Of a DNA stretch of 64,000 nt, positions 25,101 to 40,100 are shown piece by piece; within the stretch, counting starts at the first letter, position 1, and every line of letters begins with the position of its first letter. A program made the position numbers and the translations under genes. The stretch comes from Leucaena leucocephala (Eukaryota > Streptophyta > Magnoliopsida > Fabales > Fabaceae). The DNA is taken from positions 13,624,501 to 13,688,500 of the forward strand of contig CM073563.1 in assembly GCA_037074615.1 (NCBI GenBank), in the 5' to 3' direction. The notes beneath the pieces are model-generated. The model was given only the letters and a program-made list of their open reading frames with translations. It was not told where the DNA came from and did not search any database.

Positions 25101-28100
25101 CATGTCCTTGATCTCTTGACAAAAAGCAGAATGCTTGGTTGCAAGCTAATTGAGACTCCCATTGCAGAAAGAAAGAAGAAAAAGAAGGGAGAGAAAGGCA
25201 CAAATAAGGAAGAAGGGCAACTAGTTGACAAGGGAATGTGGGAAAACTAATATACTCGCCACATATAAGGCTAGATATTGTCTTTGCTATGAAGTTTGTA
25301 AGTCAGAATATGCACTCACAAAAGGGAATGCATTTATGAGCTCTATACAGGATTTTGATATACTTAAAAGGGTACCCCAAGAAAGGGCTTATTCTTCAAA
25401 AGGCACAAACAAGCCAAACGTAGAGAAACAATGTGGGGTCTATAAGTGCCGCAGAAGCAGAAGCCGAATTTAGAGCCATAGAACATGGAACCTATGAAGG
25501 GATAAGGTTGCAAAAAGACTCCTCAAAGACGTAGATTTGGGTGGAATTGCCTATCAAGCTCTATACAGATAGCAATGCAGCGACAATAATCCATAATCTT
25601 GTAAGGAATTGGAAGACACGCAGCGGAAATAAACTTTAAAAATTTTCCATTCCTTGCCAGGATCTGCCGTATGTGTTTAAGTCAAGTGGAAAGAATCATT
25701 ACCCTTAGTGTTGCTCAGCGAATTTCACAGCTTCTCTACGTGGGTGGTGATCTCTTTCTGATCACAAGAAGTCGACGCCTCAGGTCGGCTTCCTCTACTG
25801 GTATCCACACGAACAGCGTTCCAACCACGAACGACGTGCTAGCGTCTCCTGTCCCTCCAAGGCTTTCACAAGTCTCCGTCTCTATTTCGGCAGTTTCTTG
25901 TCTGCAAACCTTTTGCAGATTCCGTTCGGCCTTTTGTGTTCTGTGTTATTTTCAAACGTAGCTCCTCCAATCAGATATAGAGGATGCTATGCGTTTTTAC
26001 ACTTGACCTAATTGGATTTTGGAGTTAATCTTATATTAATTCCGAATTGATACAATATCATATATTGTATAATTTTATAAGAAACTAATTAAATAAAATA
26101 ATATTAAATCCGTCCCACAGATTTAATTACTTATTTATTTAACTTTAAATAAAGATGAGACTGAGTTATATTTGATTTATTCCCATAAATCAAATTTGAG
26201 ATATCCTATCAATTTAAATTTCGAATTTCAAACGTGATAGAGATTTAATTTATCCTTATAAATTAAATCTTATAAATATCTCTTATATGATATATCCTAT
26301 CAATTTGAATTTCGAATTTCAAACGTGATAGAGATTTAATTTATCCTTATAAATTAAATCTTATAAATATCTCTTATATGAGATATCCTATCAATTTGAA
26401 TTTCGAATTTCAAACGTGATAGAGATTTAATTTATCCTTATAAATTAAATCTTATAAATATCTCTTATATGAGATATCCTATCAATTTGAATTTCGAATT
26501 CAAACGTGATAGGGATTTAATTTATCCTTATAAATTAAATCTCATATATCTCATATATATAATATATATATATACGAATTTATATATATACGAATATAAA
26601 TATAAATAAATATATATACATTCACCTGGATCTTTCATTGAATCTGGACATGTCTTAGATTCAATGAATCTGGACATCATAGCTCGTGTTGGGCTATTTT
26701 GTGTGCGACCCTGTAGGCCCATATGAAGTTGGCAGTGGGCCATTTGCTATACTAGCCCACAAGTCGCAAGCGGTCTCTAGCAAGACATAACAACTACCCA
26801 AATCATATGAGGATCGATAAACGATGTAACCTTTTATACAACCATATCATGTCCCTTCTGTCACGCGATATTTTGGTCATGGATGAGGCATGGATAATGT
26901 CATCCTCCTATTCCCGACCGTTACTTTCTCGATCCCTGAGTAGTCTGACTATAGAGATGGAACTACCTTTCCATTACAGTATGGCCATACATTTCTCAGA
27001 CTCACTCATCGAGGGGCCCAGTAATATCTCTCCATGAATGTGAGGGACAAATTCCATCTTGACCATTCACATTCCTCCGCATGAAAAACCACTAAGCCCG
27101 AACATAGTCTTTATGATCACTCGGTCAAAAGTGACTTTTGACTAGGTCAAAGCTGAGCGTTTTGTCATGTAGGAATCCATGATGATCTCAGGTCAAAGGG
27201 CATATTGACATGGTTTGTATATGAGAGAAGCTTATGACGTTACCCATGCAGTTCTCTCATAGCGGGTCGGTCCAACACCCTGTACTCTTACATGTGCTTA
27301 TGACTTTGATTTATATCTCTATACATCTTCAAAGTCATACTGGTCTTATTTCATCTGTGCTCCCACATAAATGATCGACCAGGGACATTTAGGATAATAT
27401 CATGAATTATCCAAGGATGGTCATCATAGTAAACATGCAAATAATATGATAACTCAATTAATAAATTCATAAATCAATAATGTTCATAAGACAATGATTG
27501 GCCCCTAGGGCACGATTTCTAACAACCTCCCACTTGCACTAGGTACAATCATTAATTTGACTAATTCCCATTGACCTAACATGACGCTCATGCTTTGCCT
27601 GCACAAGCGGCTTTGTTAGAGGATCAGCAACATTATCTTCTCCTGCTACTTTGCATATTTTTATATCACCTCTATCGTTGATTTCTCTGATGAGATGAAA
27701 TCGCCTGAGTATATGCTTGGTCCTTTGATGTGACCTAGGCTCTTTGGCCTGTGCAATAGCACCGCTATTGTCACAGAGCAAAGTTATTGGATCTGAGATG
27801 GTAGGTATCACCCCTAGTTCTGTGATGAACTTCCTGATCCAAACGGCTTCCTTAGCTGCATCAGATGCTGCTATATACTCAGCTTCGGTTGCAGAATCTG
27901 CTACAGTGCCCTGCTTAGAGCTCTTCCAGCTTACTGCTCCATTATTGAGGAGGAATATGTATCCAGACTGCGATTTTTGGTCGTCCTGGTCAGTTTGGAA
28001 ACTCGCATCTGTGTAACCAGTTACACAGAGCTCATCATCCAATCCACCATAGACCAAGAATAAGTCCTTCGTCCTTCTTAAGTACTTAAGGATATTCTTG

Positions 28101-31100
28101 ACAGCAGTCCAATGGCCCTCACCAGGGTCCTGTTGGTATCTGCTAGTCATACTTAAGGCAAACGAGACATCCGGTCGAGTACATAACATGGCGTACATGA
28201 TAGATCCTATGGCCGAGGCATATGGAACCTTACTCATGCGACCTCGCTGATCAGATGTACTAGGACACAGATCTTTGCTGAGGTGAGTACCATGAGACAT
28301 GGGTATGAAACCCCTCTTTGATTCGTGCATACTGAACCTATGCAGTATTTTGTCTATGTATGTACTCTGACTGAGTCCTAGAAGTCTTTTAGATCTATCT
28401 CTATAGATCCTGATTCCTAGGATGTAGGTGGCTTCACCCAAGTCTTTCATCGAGAAAGACTTTCCTAACCAAGACTTGACAATCTGCAAGGTAGGAATGT
28501 CATTCCCAATAAGTAGGATGTCATCGACATAGAGTACCAAAAACACAACTGTGCTCCCACTAACCTTCTTGTACACACAAGGTTCATCAATGTTTTGAAG
28601 AAATCCAAACTCTTTGATTACTTCATCAAAACGATGATTCCAACTCCGAGAGGCTTGCTTTAGTCCATAAATGGACTTTTGAAGCTTGCACACTTTACCA
28701 GAGTCCTCGGAACGCACAAACCCTTCAGGTTGTGTCATGTACACATCCTCAAGGAGCTTTCCATTAAGGAAGGCTGTCTTGACGTCCATCTGCCATATTT
28801 CATAGTCATAATATGCTGCAATAGCAAAGAGGATTCTGATTGATTTGGCCATTGCTACTGGGGAAAAGGTCTCATCATAGTCCACACCATGAGTTTGAGT
28901 AAAACCTTTTGCAACCAGTCGTGCCTTGAAGACATTTACATTGCCATCCATGTCAGTTTTCTCTTTGAAAACCCACTTGCACCCGACAGTTTTTACACCT
29001 TCAGGCGGGTCGACTAAGGTCCAAACCTTATTGTCGTACATGGATTGCATCTCAGACTTCATGGCACTAAGCCATTTTTCGGAGTTTGGTCCCACTATAG
29101 CTTCTCGATAGGTAGTCGGCTCATTATGCTCAATGAGCAACACATCACGACTATCAGAAATCAGAAATCCATATCTCTGAGGCTGAAGTCGTGTCCTATT
29201 AGACTTTCGTGGACCTTGCGTGACTTGAGGAGTCTCAACAACTTGTTGTGAGTCTTCTCTATTTTCCATCTGCAGTTCTGTGGTGTCTTGTAGCTCTCGA
29301 ACTTCTTCGAGTTGTACCTTACTCCCACTGGTTCTTTTAGAGATAAATTCTCGTTCAAGAAAGATACCATTTCTGACAACAAACACTTTGTTATCAGCAG
29401 GGTTGTAGACGTAATATCCCTTGGTTTCCTTAGGATATCCCACAAAAAGGCATTTTGAGGATTTGGGCGCTAATTTGTCTGAGGCTTGTTGCTTAACATA
29501 GACCTCGCATCCCCAAATCTTGAGGAAAGACAAACTAGGCGTCCTCCCAGTCCATATCTCATACGGAGTCTTTTCGATTGCCTTAGATGGAACACGATTG
29601 AGTGTGAACGCAGCTGTCTCTAGGGCATAGCCCCAAAAGGAGGGCGGAAGATCTGTTCGACTCATCATGGATCGAACCATATCTAATAGTGTTCGATTTC
29701 TCCGTTCAGAAACGCTATTCCATTGTGGTGTCCCTGGAGGAGTCAATTGTGAGAGTGTCCCACAATTCCTAAGATGATCTATGAACTCTTGGCTCAAATA
29801 TTCACCACCCCGATCAGATCGAAGGGCTTTAATTGTTTTGCCAAGCTGGTTTTGTACTTCATTTTGAAATATCTTGAACTTTTCAAAAGATTCAGATTTA
29901 TGTTTCATTAGATAGATGTACCCATATCTGCTGAAATCATCTATGAATGTTATAAAGTACGAATAACCTCCTCTGGCATTTGTGTTCATCGGTCCACACA
30001 CATCTGTATGTATGAGGCCCAATAAATCAGTGGCCCTCTCACTGTGCCCAGTGAAAGGTGACTTTGTCATCTTTCCTAACAAGCAAGACTCGCAAGTGTC
30101 ATATGATTCAAAATCAAATGAGTTTAGAAATCCATCTTGATGGAGTTTGGAAATGCGTTTCTCATTTATGTGGCCCAGACGACAGTGCCAGAGGTATGTG
30201 GGATTCAAATCGTTTGGTTTGACCCTTTTGGCGGTTACGTTATAGATATTTCCATGATTGGGTTGTTCCAAATTTAATATGTAATGATCAACATGCAAAT
30301 CACCATGAGCATATAAAACATCATTACGATAAATAGAACATCTACTATTCCCAGCAATGGAAGTGAAACCTTCCTTATCCAAATAAGAAAGTGAAACAAT
30401 GTTACTACTTAAAGCAGGAACATAATAGCAATTGTTCAAAACTAACAAAAGCCCAGTGGGCAGAACTAATTCATAAGTGCCTACAGCTAACGCAGCAACC
30501 CTTGCTCTGTTTCCAACTCGTAGGTCAACTTCACCCCTTTTCAGCTTCCTACTGTCCTTTAGTCCCTGCACATTCGTACAAATGTGAGAACCACATGCAG
30601 TATCTAATACCCATGAGGTGGAAGTAGAAAGATGAATGTCTATAACATAAATACCTGAAGCGATAGCCCCGCTATCCTTCTTGTTCTTTTTCAGATCTTC
30701 GAGGTAGAGTTTGCAATTCCTCTTCCAATGACCCGGTTCATTGCAGAAGAAGCAGACTCCTTCCTTCGGAGGCTTTGCCTTCTTTGGTGCAGGCTTGGTT
30801 TCGGGCTTGCCTGACTCTTTGGTCTTACCTGATGAGCCATGACCCTTCCCCTTGCCTTTGCCTTTCTTTTTCGTACCCTTTCCCTTTTGAACCATCAAAA
30901 CACTACTGGGTTTCTTCTTAAGACTCGGCTCAGCAGTTTTAAGCATCCCATGCAGTTCAGAAATAGATTTCTCCATGTTGTTCATGTTGTAGTTCATAAC
31001 AAACTGGTCATAACTTTCCGGGAGTGAGTTTAAGATCAAATCTGTAGCTAACTCCTGGCTCATGGGAAATCCAAGCCGTTCAAGGTGATCAATGTACCCT

Positions 31101-34100
31101 TTCATCTTTAAGACATGAGCACTGACTGATGCACCTTCAGCCATCTTGCAGGAATGTAAGGCCTTAGTGGTCTCATACCTCTCTTGCCTTGCCTGTTGCT
31201 GGAACATTTCCTTGAGATGCACAATCATCTCATAAGCCTCCATGTGTTCCAGATCTCTTTGGAGCTCCGGAACCATGGTGGCTAGCATCAAGCATCCCAC
31301 ATCGACAGAGTCTTCCTTATGCTTCATATAAGCATCTCTCTGAGCTCTGGGAGCATTGGCGGCTGGCTCCTCAGGAATGGGTTGATCTAGGACATGCGCC
31401 TTTCTTTCCTGCTTGAGAACAATTCTCAAGTTCCTAAACCAGTCAAGAAAGTTTGTCCCATTAAGTTTGTCCTTCTCAAGGACAGATCGCAGCGATAATG
31501 TAGCAGTATTACTAGTCGTCATGATTCTACAATTAAAATATGCAATGTAATTAGTAATCTCCCACTAAATAAACAACCCTCAATGCAATAGTTAGTGGGC
31601 TAAGATCCATATTTGGCTCAAACTTAAGTCCGCTTTGGCAGGACACTTAAATTAAGTTATTTAGGTAGGTAACACCTTTACCAATTACATCAAATGTAAC
31701 TCTTAGATATTCATGGGATCCTATCATCATATGATCTGGCATGTTCTAATCCCATCTAATGCCTTGAGATCCAAAACCGTTTTGTTAATCTCAATTAAGT
31801 CATACAATAATGAACCTATGAGAGTAGCACCATTACTCTTTGCTTATCTCCCCAAGATAACTCAAAAGCACCCACTTTGGTGGAGTCCACAATTGAGCGA
31901 TCGAGGTTTTGACAAGTGTTCATAAATTGACGGCATTATGACTTAAGATTTCTTTTAGAGGGCCTAATTTAACTATCTGGGTTATAAAACGCATGTTTCT
32001 CAGTTCGTATCTCATACAAGTAATATGCATGTGCTGATCTAATCATAAGATGCATAATTCAAACGTGATACAATATGGCTCACCTATCCTAAGTCCCCTC
32101 AAGCCAATGAGAGGAGCTCTCTAGTAAGAAAAGAGAAATTACATATAGAAACCTCTTTTAACATTCGAGGGGAGTGAGATGAGAGGAGAAGGTACATTGA
32201 GAGTATATAGAGGAAGGCACAACACGCAGGCCGTATTTTTAAAATTACAACACTTGCAATCTAGAGCCATATTGTTCACCATACCCAAACATTCAAGAAT
32301 CAATATTCAGATCTAATCGAAGGGCAAAAAAACATTTACAAAGTAACATATGTTACGGTTATGTTGCGCTACGAACAGGCAGCGCCCCGGAAGAAATTTT
32401 TTTTTGTTTTTTGTTTCATAAATAATCACGAATCTGAATTCGGTTTTCACAAATAATCACAAATTCGAATTCGGTTTTCTTAGACCCCATCTATGCGGAT
32501 TGATCAAATCAAAAAGCATCACCACCGATTTCAATTTCCTTTTAGATTCCTTTTATGTCATACACAACAAGGATTCCATATATGTCACACATACAACGCT
32601 TATTATATGATCGGCTACTACTAACATATATCATATAAATCACAAATCAAGCCTAACTTAAACACAAAACGGCATGGCTCTGATACCACTGTAAGGAATT
32701 GGAAGACACGCAGCGGAAATAAACTTTAAAAATTTTCCATTCCTTGCCAGGATCTGCCGTATGTGTTTAAGTCAAGTGGAAAGAATCATTACCCTTAGTG
32801 TTGCTCAGCGAATTTCACAGCTTCTCTACGTGGGTGGTGATCTCTTTCTGATCACAAGAAGTCGACGCCTCAGGTCGGCTTCCTCTACTGGTATCCACAC
32901 GAACAGCGTTCCAACCACGAACGACGTGCTAGCGTCTCCTGTCCCTCCAAGGCTTTCACAAGTCTCCGTCTCTATTTCGGCAGTTTCTTGTCTGCAAACC
33001 TTTTGCAGATTCCGTTCGGCCTTTTGTGTTCTGTGTTATTTTCAAACGTAGCTCCTCCAATCAGATATAGAGGATGCTATGCGTTTTTACACTTGACCTA
33101 ATTGGATTTTGGAGTTAATCTTATATTAATTCCGAATTGATACAATATCATATATTGTATAATTTTATAAGAAACTAATTAAATAAAATAATATTAAATC
33201 CGTCCCACAGATTTAATTACTTATTTATTTAACTTTAAATAAAGATGAGACTGAGTTATATTTGATTTATTCCCATAAATCAAATTTGAGATATCCTATC
33301 AATTTAAATTTCGAATTTCAAACGTGATAGAGATTTAATTTATCCTTATAAATTAAATCTTATAAATATCTCTTATATGATATATCCTATCAATTTGAAT
33401 TTCGAATTTCAAACGTGATAGAGATTTAATTTATCCTTATAAATTAAATCTTATAAATATCTCTTATATGAGATATCCTATCAATTTGAATTTCGAATTT
33501 CAAACGTGATAGAGATTTAATTTATCCTTATAAATTAAATCTTATAAATATCTCTTATATGAGATATCCTATCAATTTGAATTTCGAATTCAAACGTGAT
33601 AGGGATTTAATTTATCCTTATAAATTAAATCTCATATATCTCATATATATAATATATATATATACGAATTTATATATATACGAATATAAATATAAATAAA
33701 TATATATACATTCACCTGGATCTTTCATTGAATCTGGACATGTCTTAGATTCAATGAATCTGGACATCATAGCTCGTGTTGGGCTATTTTGTGTGCGACC
33801 CTGTAGGCCCATATGAAGTTGGCAGTGGGCCATTTGCTATACTAGCCCACAAGTCGCAAGCGGTCTCTAGCAAGACATAACAACTACCCAAATCATATGA
33901 GGATCGATAAACGATGTAACCTTTTATACAACCATATCATGTCCCTTCTGTCACGCGATATTTTGGTCATGGATGAGGCATGGATAATGTCATCCTCCTA
34001 TTCCCGACCGTTACTTTCTCGATCCCTGAGTAGTCTGACTATAGAGATGGAACTACCTTTCCATTACAGTATGGCCATACATTTCTCAGACTCACTCATC

Positions 34101-37100
34101 GAGGGGCCCAGTAATATCTCTCCATGAATGTGAGGGACAAATTCCATCTTGACCATTCACATTCCTCCGCATGAAAAACCACTAAGCCCGAACATAGTCT
34201 TTATGATCACTCGGTCAAAAGTGACTTTTGACTAGGTCAAAGCTGAGCGTTTTGTCATGTAGGAATCCATGATGATCTCAGGTCAAAGGGCATATTGACA
34301 TGGTTTGTATATGAGAGAAGCTTATGACGTTACCCATGCAGTTCTCTCATAGCGGATCGGTCCAACACCCTGTACTCTTACATGTGCTTATGACTTTGAT
34401 TTATATCTCTATACATCTTCAAAGTCATACTGGTCTTATTTCATCTGTGCTCCCACATAAATGATCGACCAGGGACATTTAGGATAATATCATGAATTAT
34501 CCAAGGATGGTCATCATAGTAAACATGCAAATAATATGATAACTCAATTAATAAATTCATAAATCAATAATGTTCATAAGACAATGATTGGCCCCTAGGG
34601 CACGATTTCTAACAAATCTGCTTTAGCATGATAGAACTAAACATGTGGAAGTGGACAAACACTTCATTAAGATAAAGATTGAAAATGGAATAGTGTGTCT
34701 CATATATGTACCATCAAAGAAGCAAGTTACTGATGTGCTCACCAAGGGATTTCCTAGAGAACAATTTGATGAATGCATAATCAAGTTAGACATGATTGAT
34801 AGCTATGATCTCACTTGAGGAAAAGTGTGTAAATGCCTACTTTTATAGTATATAGTTATTAGCATTTATTAACCTCGATTATTAGGTTTTATTCTCTTGT
34901 ATCTCTGTGTAGATTCAGATGTATCCTATCTTTAATATGAATGAGAAAATACCATTTTTCTCTCAAGTCCACACTCCCACAATTTGCAACATAACTTTTT
35001 CATAGACCCTACCCATAGCAACTATAATTCTCCATTTCTTTCTCCATAATAGTAGGAATCTCAAGGTTAAAGATCTGACCAACAGAAAGCGGCTTTGCCT
35101 TTTCTCTCATCTTCCTAAGTTTCCTTTTATACGTCTGACTAGCAAAAGTGATTCTACCACACTCCTTGTCAATATAAGGCAAATTATTATTATATATAAT
35201 AAGTTCTAGAACAAAACACAACCATTAAAAAGTAGACCACAAGGATTCACCACATTGTCATAAGAAATTAACTCTCCTGATAGAACACTGTCATTAACTT
35301 ACTTATAAAACTTCACAACATTGTTATAGGGAATTGACAACTACTCTTCTAAAATTAACAAATCTATCCCTAATGAGAGCATTGCATTATTGACCAATTT
35401 GGGAAAGGGCACTGAACATAATCATTAACAACTAGCCTATTAAAATTTACAACTGTTATAATTTACCCTTCAAAAATTGACAATTTCTTGATGCTATATT
35501 TTCAAAAGTGGCTAGATCGATTAAGAAATAAGCATATCTCAATGAAAGTATAAACTTGATCTCCTATTGAGACAGGAATGTCAGAGTGCAACTAAAAACT
35601 TCTCCATGTTTGCTTGCTATGGAGTAACTAAAACAATATAGAGAAAAGAGATAAAAATATATTCTTATAAAAAGATAAATTATTACATGATAAGAGAGCA
35701 GGGAATGGTGTCAAAACATTTCCAAGTCCCTATCAAAACATAACTTGTGGCCTACACTTAACATGATTTTAGGTCAATGCATTTCTACATAGACCTTGAT
35801 GAACCAAAATTACCAATTCTTTTAGAATATGTATGAGCATAAAGTAATGTACATATAACACGCACATGCAATAACTAATTTGAGGCATATGTATCGGGGA
35901 AGAGAGTAACATGTTATCATTTCACTGACTGGATATTTTAGATGACCACTCATAAAGTTAGGAATCCATGATAAAATAAAACATAATGACAACGCACGTC
36001 AGATGAGGGAGAGAGCTCTTAGAAATAGTTAGAAGAGGTCTAATTAAAAGTTGTCTAAAACTATGAATCACCATTAACATTAAGACTCACCAGATGCGGC
36101 CATGTCAAAACATTTTCACCCGTTATTGTTTCCACAGAAGGTTCTTCAAATGCACATTGTTTAGCTAAAGGTAACATGGCAGACACTGCAACCAAAAGCA
36201 AAATACAATTGATAAAAGGAAATAGGATATTGATGGACGCACATCTAGTAATTTGAAGATAGATCCACGTCAATCCACATATACCATCTAACAAGTTTTA
36301 CGACTAAGTTCATATTCTCATAGCAAAAAAACTAGTGCTAAAATATTTTCCCCACACTATCTGTTGAAAACCCTAGAGCGCAAGCCCAATAAATTGAGTT
36401 TCACTTATACATTCTGTTTCTATTTTATTTTTCCATTTTTTGCTGCATTCTTAATTACTTATATTTTCAGTTCAGATAGGGCAGGTATCATATCTTATAA
36501 AAGCTCTTTTTCTATCAGTTAGCAAGGTTTAGTTGTGTCACTGAGCTCTATATGTATAGTAGTATGATTATTCAATAACATTTTAGATGAAAAAAGTCTG
36601 TTTCAACATGGTATCAGAGAAGTGGTGAAGATGAATGAATCTTGGCAGCTTCCCTCCCTTAGTCAGCACATACGGAGCCTGACATAAGCCATTCAATAGG
36701 TGTGGTTAGTCAATTTTCAAGCAAGCCACAAGAATAACACAGTTGTATACAGGAGCCTCATATTTGAAATCAAGTCCTAGCATATGGTTATTTTTCTCCA
36801 AATGCATGAGTAGAAATGTTGAAACTTCTATAGATGCAAACTAGATTGGATCCATCATTGATAGAAGATCCAGAACTAGCTATTGCACCTTATTGGTCGG
36901 CATTCTTCTGGAATGATCCCGGAAACAGGGTTTTAGGTAAAGAGCACAGCAAGGAAGGTATAATGATTCTTCTGTATTTTGTATTGCTGTAGCAAGGTAC
37001 ATATATACACATATACACATAATGAGATCCCAAATATCATGGGATTGGACAGCATACAATCAGGCAATTAATCATAGGTAATCAACTCATTTAATTGCCT

Positions 37101-40100
37101 ATGATCTCCCTCATTTAATCTCATTTAATTCTCTCATTTACTCCACGATTTCCTACACGCCTATGTAGGAGCAATTTAGTAACTTGGAGAAGTAGTAATC
37201 AGTGATGGCAAGGAGCAATGCTGAGGTAGAATATAGATCTTTGGCTCAAGGAATTTGTTAAAGAATGTGGACACAGATTCTTAAAGGAACTGAAGATGGT
37301 GTTTATTGAAACCATAAGGTGTGCTGAGATACCACTATTGGGATACAAAAAAATCCCATTTAACATGATGGAACAAAACTTGCAGAAATTGACCCTCATT
37401 TCATAAAGGAGAAGATTGAATTTAAGATCATCAATTTGGATTCTATATCCTCAAACCGACAAATTGCAAGGAATGATGAAAATCTATTATCAAACCAGAG
37501 AGAGTGTTGAAGATTATTTGAATATCTGGATATTCTCCCCCTAATCCATCATTGATTCTCGCTAATATGGCATTCATTTTATTTGACGTTGTAACATGTC
37601 ATTACCTTGTAAATTATTTTTCCTGAATCTTTGGGATTGAGATTGCCAACTTTTAATGGCAACCCTTCCTATAAATGTAATTGATCTGTTCCATAGCAAT
37701 ACAGACAAATAGAGACGACTTCTCAATAGCTTGCATTGATAAGGTGTAGTTTGCATGCTTTGTGTTATGACGTATTTCCACAGCATTAGTGAAGAAAGCC
37801 CAATCAGGACAACATTTTAAAAGAATAGAAATGCAGTATTGGACATTGTCTCTACAAAAACAATAGATGGAGGTGTCAAATCATCCATATAAGCCATTAA
37901 AATTTCTAATGCATCAGAACCATGTTTCCTTATAAATACACAATCCTCCTCAATGTTTAAGTTTAGGAAGGCATTTTCTATATCTGACTGATAAAAGAAA
38001 GCAATACTTGACTAGCCTTAAGTTTCACCACTTGAAAAAGCAATACTTGGGTTACGAAGACTCATCTACTAGTTGATGCTTGCATCCAAATTTTGCTTTA
38101 AAATGAAGATCAACTCCAAACGTACAAGAGATTTTCCAGGTGGGAAATCAACAATTTCCCATGTATTAATATCCTGCATGCATTCAATTCCACTAGCATT
38201 GCCACAATGACTCCTCAGAAAAATTATACATAAGTCAATGCCAGTTAGGAAAAAAAATTTCATGAGAAAAAGTTGCTGCAGGACCAATTAATATATCTTC
38301 TTACACCATTCCTTGACGCAATGAGTACATCCAATTTAGACCTGGGAGCAAAAGAAAGGAGTTCTCTATTAGCTGGTTTGTATCTATGCTTAGCTATTGG
38401 TCTGCCACATTATTTTCCTCTGGTGTTATTTTGTTGTCTAGAACTTGGGCAGTCCTCAAGTATTCAGTTTCTAGGTTACGTTCAACATACGTTCAGGTTG
38501 TGAGCTTATGAAGGTATTTTCAATGAGCATTAGATCTAGCATCAAAAGGTAAACACCAAATATGGGAAAGAGTGTTAGGTTTACAGGTTGAGAGTTTATG
38601 ATGATATTTTCTTCCATGATCACTGAATAAAATATGTACCCCAAAACATCAAGAAATGGAGAGGCATAGTTTGAGCTGTACGAGATCTTGAAAGGTTTCT
38701 TGAAATATTGCAAGAAATTTTAAGCATCCGATTGAATAAGTATGTGGCAGTAGTAGCATTTAGGAATATCGGATGCAAGAAGCAGTGACCACGATATTTC
38801 CAAAGGTGCATATTTTTCCTTTCAACAATCCAATATTGCTTAGTGATATTGAGGAAAGAACTTTGATCGTGAATATTACGGTTAAAAGGTGCCAAACCAC
38901 CTATAACCCTTGATATTTTCAATATTTGATTGAACCCACACATCATTACGTTCTCGAGAAACAGGTTGAGAGATTGGTTGCTTTTGTGTGGTTAGAGAGT
39001 TGACAAATCTCACATTAAAAGGAAATTTATCAATAAAATATCTCTCGATGCAGGCACATCTTTGAATCAGAAGTTAGGGACATTATTTGGCCATGATGTA
39101 CATTAAAACTTCCTTTGACCCCATAAATGCTCTACTCCTTTCAATTGCTTAGCTATCTATAGAAGATATTCAGAATTAAAGGGAGGGATTATAGAAAGTA
39201 AATAGATATGATTATAGGAGGATATGGGGGGAATAAAATCAGATTATATCATTAAACTGTATCCCATGATTTATGCTTCTCTGATTGTATATTCCAGTGT
39301 ATATATGTATGGACAAAGATAGATGAAAAATACAGAATAGAATTTATCTCATTTCTCTGTTCTGTGTCAAGGAAATTCGCTGCCCATTCCAACATAGTAT
39401 CAGAGCCAGCAACGAGATCACTGTCTTTCTCCTCCGCCGAAGTCGATACAGCCACATCTGATGGCGGGATGCATCTACCCACTAAAGTCGCCGGCGTTGA
39501 AGGCTCCACTGTTGTCATCGTGCCTAAGCGTCTCACTAGAGATAATAATGGAGAGTAGGCACAATCTATGATTCTTGCATTTGATGGCCGTGATCGACTG
39601 GAGTTAATTCGGCAGGAACCACCACTCACTTATGATGCCAACATTCGCCGTCGATGGAAGACAGAGAACTCGCTGGTGGCATCATGGCTCCTCAATACAA
39701 TGGTCCCTATTGTTCGTCGGAGTTTCATGTTTATTCCGACAGCGAAAGAAATCAGGCAAGGCGTGAGAAAAGCCTACGGCAAGAGGCTGACGGCATCTTT
39801 GGTCTTCGACCTGCGCTATCGGTTGTGGACTGTGCAACAAGGCGAGAGACCCCTTAACGTATACTACTTAGAGAAGAGAACATTGTGGCAGTAACTAGAT
39901 CAATTGAAGCACCATGTCTGGAGAGATGCTGAGGACGCTGTAACCTTTTGACGGGACTTGGAAGAGGAACGCTTATTTGAGTTTCTCACCGGCTTGAACA
40001 CGGTGTACGAAGATCTGCGTGGTCGTCTCCTTTGGCGGGTGCCTCTCCCATCTGTATCCGAGGCGTTTGCACTCCTGAGGGATGTGGAATCCCATCGCCA

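Larger units (their letters stand above)
25600..34614 (-). mobile_element. complete Ty1/copia retrotransposon, 9,015 bp, nearly identical LTRs
   Basis: Bounded by a 5-bp target-site duplication AATCT (25595-25599 and 34615-34619). The two 1,925-bp LTRs differ at one base that I found (27,266 against 34,356). The primer-binding site at 32,676-32,688 and polypurine tract at 27,525-27,540 show minus-strand orientation, the same as PRMT6. It carries one uninterrupted gag-pol ORF. It is inserted in the RNase H of an older copia inside PRMT6 intron E-F. Intact parts and near-identical LTRs point to a recent insertion that may still be able to move. Confidence 0.95.

Noticed and set aside
25671..25961. 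96-codon open frame in the LTR, repeated exactly at 32,761-33,051 and diverged at 53,832-54,230
   Set aside because: It lies within LTR non-coding sequence. The two exact copies are explained by near-identical LTRs, and the third copy is not conserved as protein.
39252..39629. 125-codon minus-strand open frame (and 43,874-44,152)
   Set aside because: They share the antisense of the 237-bp LTR; the similarity comes from the LTR pair, not from a gene.
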